Origin: Maylandia zebra
Taxonomy: Eukaryota; Chordata; Actinopteri; Cichliformes; Cichlidae
Reading direction: 5' to 3'
Length of the DNA: 64,000 nt
Assembly: GCF_041146795.1 (NCBI RefSeq)
Contig: NC_135187.1
Coordinates: 3,111,556-3,175,555, forward strand
A program made the translations under genes and the position numbers. The notes under the pieces were generated by a model that had not been told where the DNA came from, did no database searches, and saw nothing but the letters and a program-made list of their open reading frames with translations. Positions within the stretch are counted from its first letter, which is position 1; each line of letters begins with the position of its first letter. This document shows positions 21,999 through 31,052 of this stretch, one piece after another.

Positions 21999-23144
21999 TC
22001 TGACTGTAGAGAGACACGGCTCTCTGACTCTGAGACAAACAAACTCAACTAAATCATTCACTGTTTGCACAGCAGCCATGACTCAGCTGATATGACTTCT
22101 TCAAATACCATCATACAATGTTAGTTTAAATACAGTTCAATCCATGAGCTTTTGGACGATCACATTTTTTTGTCCTGTCCCGTTCGGCACTGAAGCAATC
22201 AGAATTATTGTCTGAAGGCCAAGAAAAATTCTCAACAGATTTATTTTCTCAAGTGAATCAGTGCCATACTGGTCCACTTGATTGATCTTCATTATTTTTT
22301 AATTTTTTTATTTTTTTAAATGATTACAATTGGAACAGATATAACCAGGGGATCGTAAAGAGAAAGACAGATAAGAGAAGTTTAAGAAAAGGAGAGGGAA
22401 AGAAAAACAGAGGGGAAGAGGGACAGTGAGAAAAGACAATGAAAACCCATGAGATCACCTGCTGGAAGAAAAAGAAGAAAACAAGCAAAAAGAGAACAAC
22501 ACAGTAGGGAGACCACAGCAACAACCTAGATAAGCATAAGTAAGAGTAAATAATAAAGACTGAATGCTACTGAGCAGCACAAAAGACCGACAGCAGACGA
22601 TATGCTTAGAGGCAGCATCCAAGGAAGACGGTGAGTGTCTGTGCACACCTGTGTGCGTGAGTGCGCTTGTTTCCAAAAGGTTTCTCCATGTAACTATCTA
22701 ATAGTAATTGTGGGGAGCCATAGCACTGCCCCCCAGGACATGGAGCAAGCACGGAGGACATCCAGGACCCAGACATCTAGATTCCCCCCAGAGCACAAGA
22801 GCCCAAGCAGGACCACTGGAGGGACAGCCGCCTCCCTCCTAGAAACAAGCTGGGGAGAGCCCCAGACGGGTGTGTGTGGGGGGGGCGGTGAGATGGAGTC
22901 TAAGACCCAACCAGACATATAAACATAGACAAAGCTCTTCATAAAACATGCCTCATCCACAGACATTCGTATAAACACTAAATCCTATGCCTGAGTGCTT
23001 TCTATCTAGCATTGAGACAAATGTTCAGCATTTTACTCTCACCAGTCAGAGTCTAAAATATTTGAAATTGTAGCCTTTTGTGTTTGTCACTGATCAATAT
23101 CTGAGTAATATTATTCATAATTAGGCACTAACACACATGGTGTC
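21999..23144. other. No gene; repeat-like stretch
   Basis: Just upstream of J2 (to about 22060) is the conserved J flank (GACTGTAGAGAGACACGGC). The stretch 22320-22920 is purine-rich with a run of G near 22876 and looks like a dispersed repeat of unknown family. It contains no convincing gene. Confidence 0.4.
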
Positions 23145-23430
23145 TTGATGCACGCTCAATCATCCAGGTAAGTAAAACCCACAAGGTTGATTCTGTTCAT
23201 CTGGACGCAGCGTTTTCAGGGGGAGAAACGTTTCGTCACTCATCCAGGTGACTTCTTCAGTCTCAGCTGACTGCAGGTTTCTCCAACCTTAGAAACAGGA
23301 CATTTGCATAATGACTGAAACCAGCCCACTGAAGGAACAATGGGCTGGGAGGTCAGTTCCTTGATCATTAATATGCAAATTCTCATGACCATTAATGAAC
23401 AGACACTGATCAATGGCCATGAGTAACACA
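23145..23430. mobile_element. Penelope-like retroelement fragment (tentative)
   Basis: The block with GAGAAACGTTTCGTCACTCATCCAGGTGACTTCTTCAGTCTCAGC and CAGGACATTTGCATAATGAC is a frequent fish repeat that I associate with Penelope-like elements. It has no reverse transcriptase frame. The complement contains CTGGATGAGTGACGAAACGT, reminiscent of a hammerhead ribozyme core. Confidence 0.4.
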
Positions 23431-23832
23431 CATGGTCTGGTGCAAAGATTCAGTATAAGTTCTGACGATGTGCTGCTTATGTTTTTATGCTGTAATCTTT
23501 ATAGTGTAGTACAGAGCACGATGAAGAAATGATGACTTTTCTTCGTGCAAATATTTACCAACTGTATTACCAGATTTTAAGTACGTCACAGAATAGCCTG
23601 CCCAATCCTCACAACCAAAGCTTGCTCAGCATAAGATGCACAATGTAAAACTTTAAAAAAATGCTTTTAAAAATAATCAACAAAACACAAATTGCTGATT
23701 TTATGAATAACTCAATGGATTAATTAAAAAGAGAAAGAGGAAAAAGAAGATGAAATTAAAGCAGACAGAAATACCAAATCACTGATTCTTGAACACAGAG
23801 TAAACCTTTTATAATGGACAAGGGCATTTCCA

Positions 23833-23977
23833 TGATTTCCATAGAGAGGCACTTTGCATCAGCAGCACCATGCTCCAGTGCTCTGGGAGAGTTTATAGTC
23901 CTGAGAGTTGAACACTGGATGACTGACAGCTGTCCTTCATCACAACAGAAGCCACAGAAATCCTCCTCATCAAAAAC
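23833..23977 (+). promoter_or_regulatory. V4 promoter: variant octamer and TATA-like box
   Basis: CTTTGCAT at 23852-23859 and TTTATA at 23892-23897. The conserved flank starts later here than in other V copies (from ATGATTTCCATAGAG). Confidence 0.75.
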
Positions 23978-24460
23978 ATGACTTTGATCTGCGTCCTCAT
24001 CTGGACTCTCCTCTGCTGCTGCTTCACAGGTAAAGTCCAGAGAATCAAACTCCTCTCCTCTATCAACATCTGTCCCTCTGAAATGAAGCCCACAAAACCA
24101 TGAAGCTGCTTTATGTTTTTGTCTCTGTGTCCTCAGAGTCCAGAGGACAGATCACAGTGACTCAGCCTGGAGCAGTGAGCTCTGCTGTGGGAGGATCTGT
24201 GAGCATCAAGTGTACGACCAGTCAGGATGTTCGTGTTTGGAGCAACAACCATCTTTTAGCCTGGTACCAACAGAAAGATGGAGGAGTTCCTAAACGTCTC
24301 ATTCACTCTGCTAGCAGTCGAGAATCAGGGATTCCAGCTCGTTTTACAGGCAGTGGATCAAACTCTGACTTCACTCTGACCATCAGTGGAGTCCAGGCTG
24401 AAGATGCAGCAGTTTATTACTGTCAGAGTCAGCACTACATTAACAGCCAGTATGTGTTCA
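23978..24460 (+). CDS. Immunoglobulin light-chain V segment V4, germline
   Basis: Leader exon 23978-24029, intron 24030-24136, V exon 24137-24460. It has the conserved SIKC, Trp, framework 3 and YYC. CDR1 is [19 protein letters not shown]2 SASSRES, germline CDR3 start [12 protein letters not shown]. It is open and has normal splice signals. Unlike the other V segments it lacks the conserved 3' flank and CA microsatellite: similarity stops shortly after the RSS, and its RSS spacer and nonamer differ. Confidence 0.92.
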
Positions 24461-24488
24461 CACAGTGAAAAGCCATCATACAAAAATC
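24461..24488 (+). other. V4 recombination signal, variant nonamer
   Basis: Perfect heptamer CACAGTG and a 12-bp spacer, but the spacer is AAAAGCCATCAT and the nonamer ACAAAAATC instead of ACAAAAACC. Confidence 0.85.
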
Positions 24489-24952
24489 AAGTGCAGAGAC
24501 TGATACAGTTGACTGAGTACACACACTCAAAGAAATACACTGGCTTTCATATCTTAGTGAGGATATCTAATTGACATGATGCTTTTCCTAACTGCTTACT
24601 ATAACCTTAACCATCAAAAGTGAATGCCTAACTATAACCTAACTGTAACCCTGACACTAAAACCACTTTTTGAGACTCAAATGCCTTTAAACTCGTTTGG
24701 GACGAGCGTTTTTCCCCATAAGTGACTGTTGTTCTCCACAGTATAGTGGCATGCCACACGTGTAACCCACATTACAAAAAAAATCAAAAAAACAAAAAAC
24801 AAAACATGTGGGGAACCTCCTCCAGATGTCACTGTTGGTGTTTCTGGAGTCAACAAACATAGTGTGTATTATTTCATCAAAAGAAGTTAATTGGTCTCCA
24901 TCACCCTCAGATTTACAACCAATCATGGGGTAGATGAAGGTATTGACGTGTT

Positions 24953-25016
24953 CTGTTACCAACAGAAAAATGGTGAAACTCCTAAAAAGCTAACTTATAA
25001 TGCTGACACTTGAGCT
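24953..25016 (+). pseudogene. Relic of a V framework-2/CDR2 region
   Basis: Translation gives CYQQKNGETPKKLTYNADT and then a stop. This matches [18 protein letters not shown] of V9 and V3, with the Trp replaced by Cys. Neither the upstream nor the downstream V exon survives. The pattern differs from the intact copies more than they differ from each other, suggesting an old relic. Confidence 0.7.
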
Positions 25017-25032
25017 TCATGACCTTTGACCT

Positions 25033-26164
25033 CACTCACACTTCACAGAGGTTTTAAGTTTCTTGGAACCTTATCCCAACTTCACATAAATAGGATTGTT
25101 AGAAAGGTGTAAAAGTACACAACACACACGATGATTGTGCTCACTATTATTGCGTTTTACTGACAGTTATGAACTCAAGGAACACAGTCTGTTCCAGTCC
25201 AGCTCTCCCCGTCCCCGCTCGACTCTGTCTTCACTATATAGAGAAACAGAAAGAGACAGCGTCATCAGTCAGTCGCCACCACCTGTGGCTCACCTGCCTC
25301 CCGGTACCGCCCCCTTGAGCTCACTGTACCACTCCTCCCCTGCAGATGAGCCAAGGACCACACCTCCGCCACAGAAGGCAAATCAAACATACCCATTTTG
25401 GCTCTCTCTGTTATGGACACAGATGTACAGATTTGTATATAGAGTAGCATGAAAGACTCAAATGTAAGCACTCAGTAAGGTGCAGAAAAGTGCTGAACAA
25501 TCATAAATTCTAAACAATCAGTTGTTTGTTTCTGCTCATTAAATTCTGTAAGAATTAGAAATGTGAAGGTCCCAAGTTCAGTCTGAGGATTTTACCTCCA
25601 ACAGCAGCTTTTATCCAGGTACATGTTCTTGAACTTAAAGTGTCCGTGATGATAACAGAGATTCTATCATGATGGGTTTTATTACTTAATTTTATTCATT
25701 TGAATAAAGCTGGAATTCAGTTGTGTAATTGTTTGTAATTCGTGATTAAAAAAACATCAATAGCAGTGAACAACGATGCTTGATCTGCCCCACTGTTACA
25801 TGTCACATGGTTGTGATCATAGCTACAGAAAGAGGTGTTATAGGTATTGCTGTCAGAGATAACAGCCTCGTTTAAAAGATACTGATTGTGTCTGTTTGTG
25901 TTTTATAAGAAGTCCTTTGAAGCAAAGAGCAGTGACTGTACCTCCACATGTCTGAGCTCCTCACTCTCTGAGACTAAGCTCAGCTACTCTACAGGATGAA
26001 CCTGTGACCTCGTTAATTCATATTTTTAATTAATCCAGATATATCCTTACTAAATATTATGATAAACATGTGAATCCATCAATGAACCATAAAACAAAAC
26101 ATTTAAATAATAGAAAAAATTTTGGAATAAGAATATTCTGAAGAACAAACTGATATATCTGCTC
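25033..26164. other. No gene recognised
   Basis: The frames at 25135-25471 are Pro/Ser-rich and overlap on both strands; I see no domain. A string near 25590-25605 vaguely resembles a J end plus donor on the minus strand, but it lacks FGxG and an RSS. Confidence 0.35.
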
Positions 26165-26225
26165 AATACTATGATGGATTGAATCATTCCTGATAAACAG
26201 CATCGTCAGACTGATCCAAGTTTGA
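26165..26225 (+). pseudogene. Relic of a light-chain V upstream region
   Basis: CTGATAAACAGCATCGTCAGACTGATCCAAGT matches the distal V flank. It ends before the octamer block. Confidence 0.5.
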
Positions 26226-27308
26226 CACCTTCAATCAGTAGCTCTTCTGTGTTTTTTTTAAGTGCAGTACTGTACAAATGGCTGGTGAAATTCTCCAAAA
26301 GCTTTGCTGTTTTCAACATAATGTGTAATAACAACCTCATTATAATATATATTGTCATACCAACAGTTACCTGGGTTGCCACTCTGACCAAAGAACACGT
26401 GTTGTAAATTTAAGCATTTGCTTCAAACGTCATTAATTCATCATCTCATAGCATATGACTACTTTTCCCTCTGTGGATCAATCTTCTGACAGACGTTTTC
26501 CTAGAAATAACTCCATTACATAAGCAGTCTGATTTGTTGTACTTCTTTAAGTAATAAAGCTTTTTATGAATCTCAATAAAAATAAAAATATTTTCATTTA
26601 TTCAATGCTTTCATTCAATGAAGGCAGATGTTTTTGTGTTATTTATTTTAAAGAACTCAACTATTCTTCATCCCAGATAATCTATAAATTCTTCCTCTTT
26701 TACCAACTCTGCGTCATTATAAATTAAACAACATAATATGTTTTCAATCAAAATAGCTTTCATTGGTCTGTGACCAAGTGTTCTGTGTTTAATTTATATT
26801 TCTTGATTATTGTTATTCATGGTTTTAGTTCTCTTGATGATGATTTGTTTTTCTTTTCAGAAGAGTGACCTTGTGTTAAGATGGACACTACGGATAATAT
26901 TCATTACAGTTGATCATTTACTATTGACATTAATAAATGAATAAGCCGTTCTGTTAAACACTGAATGACTGATCATTCAGTTATGAGTCACCGATATAAT
27001 TTCCTAAATTAGCTGTTGGGCTAACAAATTTATATATAAAAAAAGCATCAAATGAAAGTTATAAAAAATATTGATGATGTCACACTTTCTATTTCAATCT
27101 GTGATCTTATCTGACAGGATTCTGGAGAGGCTGGAGCTTTACCCAGCTGCCCCAGGGTAAGGGGCAGGTTACACATTAACTGTAACTGTAAACCATAAAC
27201 TGCAAATTAAATTTTGATTAATTTTTAATATCAATTAATAGGAAACTAAGCAAAAACAGAAAAGACATCATTAATTCAGACAGAAAAAGCAGAAAGGATT
27301 TCATTGTG
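26226..27308. other. AT-rich stretch without a gene
   Basis: No coding, RNA or repeat signal that I can support. Confidence 0.45.
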
Positions 27309-27465
27309 TGAGTCAGATGATTTCCATAGAGAGGCACTTTGCATCAGCAGCACCATGCTCCAGTGCTCTGGGAGAGTTTATAGTCCTGAGAGTTGAACAC
27401 TGGATGACTGACAGCTGTCCTTCATCACAACAGAAGCCACAGAAATCCTCCTCATCAAAAACATG
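27309..27465 (+). pseudogene. V5 pseudogene: promoter and 5' UTR only, cut at the leader ATG
   Basis: The sequence GAGTCAGATGATTTCCATAGAG through CTCATCAAAAACATG is the same as in intact V copies, with octamer CTTTGCAT at 27337-27344. It ends at the start codon, where the LTR element begins (27466). The leader, intron and V exon are not found on the far side of the element, so this is not a simple insertion that left the V gene intact. Confidence 0.9.
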
Positions 27466-27798
27466 TGTTAGATTTGTATTGTTGATTGTCATTTATGCTT
27501 AGAAATATTTACTTATATATGCTTAGAGTTTTGTAATTAGTTGTAGATTGGTAGAGGTTTTGATCCTTGATAGTCTGCAAACTTTGTGTGTATTAGACAG
27601 CACTTTGGGAGCATGAGAGGTCATACCGTGTCTTATTGTTTTATGGTAGGATTAACGTAGTTGCGTCTGTTCTAGTCTAAGTGCTCTTTGTTTAGATGAA
27701 CTGCAGGACTTCCTCACCGTGTTATCTAGGATGAACCATCTAGGGTGAGGGGGAGGCTACCCTCTTCCTGACCAAGGATGTTTGACCCTTTGATCAGC

Positions 27799-27866
<68 letters not shown>

Positions 27867-28103
27867 CAAGGTACTCTTTGTGTATGTAGACGTCATATGT
27901 TAATGAACTTATGCATATTCATGTAACCTCAATAAAAGGACAGTGATACGGGAGAACGGACGAGACCAACTGGAGTCAAGCGGTTGTCCGGTTCTCTCCC
28001 GTGCACGAGTAACATGAAGAAGGTTGCCTACTTGTGTCTTGCTTGCAGTGTAATTATATTGTCTTAACGTTCCAGCGAATAGGTTCAAGCTACAAACCTA
28101 TCA
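27466..28103 (+). repeat. 5' LTR of the ERV-like element
   Basis: TG...CA termini. It contains a CA microsatellite (27801-27864) and CAATAAAAGGA near 27930 as a poly(A) signal. It differs from the 3' LTR at scattered bases (for example GTTGCG versus GCTACG near 27660) and by a short insertion. Confidence 0.93.
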
Positions 28104-28108
28104 TTAAT

Positions 28109-28126
28109 TGGTCCTTCGATGCCGGA
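28109..28126 (+). promoter_or_regulatory. Candidate primer-binding site
   Basis: TGGTCCTTCGATGCCGGA starts with the TGG expected opposite a tRNA CCA end, five bases after the LTR. I cannot name the tRNA. Confidence 0.5.
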
Positions 28127-28310
28127 GCCCTGGAATCGCATTCACCGAGGGGAGGAGGGACACGCTGAAAGACTGACGTCAGCCAGGAAGTTCCTGTGGA
28201 TTCGCTGTATGTCTTTTCTCCTCGATGAATGGCGATTGGCGGGATTCGAGGCTGATATTACACGCTAAGCAACACCGAGTAAGTTTAGAGTCCAACTCTA
28301 TAACTGTACG

Positions 28311-28586
28311 TCTTCGCCGCTCAGTGGGGCGTTGTCCGTGGCCGCTTAGTGGGGCTAAAATTACGTCTTCGCCGCTCAGTGGGGCGTTGTCCGTGGCCGC
28401 TCAGTGGGGCTAAAATTCGCCGTCTAAGTGGGGCGATGTACAAGGCCGCTCAGTGGGGTTTTTTGTACAGAAGCATTAAGTCGCAGAGTTGCGCAGTTCG
28501 AACTTTTTTTGGTTCGCCGTCTTAGTGGGGCGAAATACAGACCGCTGTGTGGGGTACTGTAGTGAGTTCTCCACCACTCAGTGGGG
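28311..28586 (+). repeat. Degenerate tandem array of a CCGCTCAGTGGGG motif in the leader
   Basis: About nine copies of a 13-17 bp motif alternate between CGCCG(C)TCAGTGGGGC and GGCCGCTCAGTGGGGC forms. They lie near 28315, 28340, 28370, 28395, 28418, 28444, 28515, 28540 and 28571. The first four form two near-identical 55-bp units. Position directly behind the primer-binding site suggests a role in packaging, dimerisation or translation control, but this is inference. Confidence 0.85.
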
Positions 28587-30340
28587 TGTTGAGAAGTTCC
28601 GCGGGGTCCAGATTGTGCTGGACAGTAGGCCTATTTTGTGTTGTTGTCATTGTCGTCGTCGTTGTTGTTGTTGTTGTGTGTGCGGAGCAGAACATGTGGT
28701 CTGTGACACCGACTGTTGTTGTTATCATGGGTTTCTAAGCAACCAAGAGTGAGTCGGAGGGAGACAGACGTTTGTGCTGGACTTTGCTCCTGGCAGCACA
28801 AAGTATTTATGTAAAAAAAAGAGAGAGCGACGGCTCCACAGCTGCGTGGGTTCACGCGAGCGCGGTCACGCGGACCTGAGCCGTGCGGTTAATCGCAGGC
28901 TTATAAATGGAAGAGATTCAAATGTTAGAAGTTTTCAGAAAACACACCAGCCTTGGAGAGCTGTGGAGAAGGCCAGCCCACATCAGCAGCACTTAAGATA
29001 TGCTCTGGTGAATGGCTTTCCCCCCACCCCTTGCTGACACAATGTTTATTCTTTAGCTTGCCCTGATCGACAGCAGCCTGTGTGCCAGACCATAGATTTA
29101 ATTGAGGTGGATAGTTGTTAAAAGTAATCTACATTAAGCTTGTGGTTGCTTAAATTCAGTACAATGACATGTGAGGTGAAGTGATATAGATAAATATTTA
29201 AACTCATGAAGTGCATAGAGGCACTTGACCTGTGTGGAAGACGGTCATCTTATTATGAGCCATTGTTGAGATATAGAGCACATCTGTGAAAACAACTAAT
29301 ATGCTGAACCCTGTATGAAACATCTAAAAATACATGATGGAGAAGCTGTGTTGAATATGTAAGTGTAAGACTTTGCCACTGTGGGCAGAGCATGCAACTA
29401 CTGTGTGATGTCGCGTTGCAGTTTTGTTTTTGTTTATTGAGCTGATGAGCAAGCTACACATTATCAGATCAAGAGCTGTCTGAGAACTACTCAAAGAGAG
29501 GGAAACAGAGAGTGTGCAGCGTTTCCATGAGCAGTTTTTCTGCACCTTGACTCGTGTGTGTGTGTAGCATCAGCATCATGTTTTTGTTTATTTGTTTTGT
29601 TGGATTAAAAATAATTAAATAAACTGGTGATCATGCTTATGGATCACCATGGCACATATCTCCATCCATATGGTTTATTTATGCAGATGTAAAAGTGAGT
29701 GTGAATGTGTCTGACATCACAGTGTTTTTGTGCGCTGTGCAAAAGTGATTGCCTCTGATTGTGAGTGAGAGCGGTGATTTTGCAGACCACCAGCTATTGT
29801 GAAGAAAAAAAAAAAGAGTGAAAAAGAGACAAATTACTACATTGTAGACGAAGAGAAATAATCATAGGAAAAAGGTTTTGTGTTGATCAGCCGAAAAACA
29901 ACTACAATGTCATTTTCTGCTTTTAAGAAAGGATTGTTCACACAAACACAGACAGAGAGAGAGAGAGAGAGATGTGTGTTGATTAAGCAGTGATGATAAT
30001 AATGAAATGTCTTAGTTTGTCACTTTCAGGTGAAAAGCAGACCTGTATCAATTTTCCACATGCAGCAGTCGGAAGAAAGTTATAGTTTAACATCATTGGA
30101 AACATGCAGGCCAAGTTTCTGGCTGACTTATTTAAAGCGCAATGTGTATGTGTCTCTCAACCTCACAAGCAAGCAAGCTCTCACCCCTCCCTGAAGACAA
30201 GGAATGCAGCTCCAAAGCAATAACATGATAAAGAGACAGCATCAAGTCCTGAGCAAAAAAGTCCCAACAAGCAGCAGCAATGTGGATAAACAGCAGCAGA
30301 AGAAGAAAGCAAACCCATCTTCCTGTCTGATTGGATGAAT
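28587..30340 (+). other. Interior of the ERV-like element, no recognised gene
   Basis: Contains a GTC/GTT trinucleotide stretch (28641-28680) and an 87-codon frame (28774-29037) without a recognised domain. Nothing resembling capsid or protease motifs is seen. Confidence 0.5.
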
Positions 30341-30344
30341 TCCA

Positions 30345-30570
30345 CGGAAGGGCGAGCAAGATGGCGGCGTGAAGAAGAGTTTTTGTTTGAGTTCTCAGCA
30401 CGAGACACTTATTTGACGTCTTTCTGGCTTTCGGGACTTTTTTGGAGATCAGCGCGCTAAGCTTGCTGGATCTGAGGCCAGGTTCTGCGGCGGCAGCATG
30501 TCGAAATGCTCAAAAAGGACTGAGTGACTCGGGCAAGCCACATGCGGCTAGCGACATGAAAGAAATGGAC
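30345..30570 (+). other. Possible LINE-1-like 5' leader remnant upstream of the chimeric frame
   Basis: GAGCAAGATGGCGGCG followed by a GC-rich stretch resembles the start of L1-type LINE leaders. If real, the captured segment may itself have been assembled by LINE activity. The evidence is one short motif only. Confidence 0.25.
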
Positions 30571-30575
30571 CCTTC

Positions 30576-31052
30576 ATGATGCGTTCAACGTGCCAGCGCT
30601 GTGGTGGGAAAGGCTCCATCATAAACACGCCCTGCGCCGAGGTTCAGGCCAAGAAGAAGAAGACGATGACTTCCAAGCCCAAGAAGGTCGGCCTCAGCGT
30701 GGGCGAGCTGATTGTGAAAGCCGTGGCCGCTTCCAAGGAGCGCAACGGCCTGTCTGTGGCCGCTCTCAAGAAGGCTCTGGCTGCCGGAGGCTACGATGTG
30801 GACAAGAACAAGGCCCGTGTCAAGACCGCCATCAAGAGCCTGGTGGCGAAGGGCACTCTGGTGCAGACCAAGGGCACCAGGACCTCCGGATCCTTCAAGA
30901 TGAACAAGGCTACTGAGAGCAAAGCCAAGAAGCCCGCCGCAGCCAAAGCCAAGAAACCGGCAGCAGCTGCTAAGAAGTCGCCCAAGAAGGCAGCAGCAGC
31001 ACTTCAGCTACTAGACAGGACAAAGCTGAAGGAGAACTGCCGGGACTGTTGA
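30576..31052 (+). CDS. Chimeric open frame: DnaJ (DNAJA3-like) zinc-finger fragment fused to linker histone H1
   Basis: The 158-codon frame has two recognisable parts. Residues about 1-31 ([20 protein letters not shown] and a lysine-rich stretch) resemble the cysteine-rich CxxCxGxG region of mitochondrial DnaJ proteins; a second CxxC half is destroyed by a small deletion. From residue about 34 it is linker histone H1: [47 protein letters not shown] (winged-helix globular domain), then a Lys/Ala/Pro-rich tail with [10 protein letters not shown] short unrelated end ([16 protein letters not shown]) closes it. There are no introns. It lies inside the LTR element in plus orientation. H1 binds nucleosomal linker DNA; whether this shortened product is made is unknown. 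Base composition is far GC-richer than the surroundings, consistent with a captured cDNA. The H1 identity is firm; the DnaJ origin is likely. Confidence 0.85.
   Translation: MMRSTCQRCGGKGSIINTPCAEVQAKKKKTMTSKPKKVGLSVGELIVKAVAASKERNGLSVAALKKALAAGGYDVDKNKARVKTAIKSLVAKGTLVQTKGTRTSGSFKMNKATESKAKKPAAAKAKKPAAAAKKSPKKAAAALQLLDRTKLKENCRDC

Noticed and set aside
25580..25610. J-like end with a donor on the minus strand (GCTGTTGGAGGTAAAA)
   Set aside because: No FGxG block and no RSS in the expected place; similarity limited to about 12 bases.
28315..28460. The repeated CCGCTCAGTGGGG units as a CRISPR array
   Set aside because: Eukaryotic context; irregular short spacing and repeated spacers; it lies in a retroelement leader.
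30590..30916. A 108-codon frame overlapping the histone H1-like frame
   Set aside because: Shifted-frame shadow of GC-rich H1 coding sequence.
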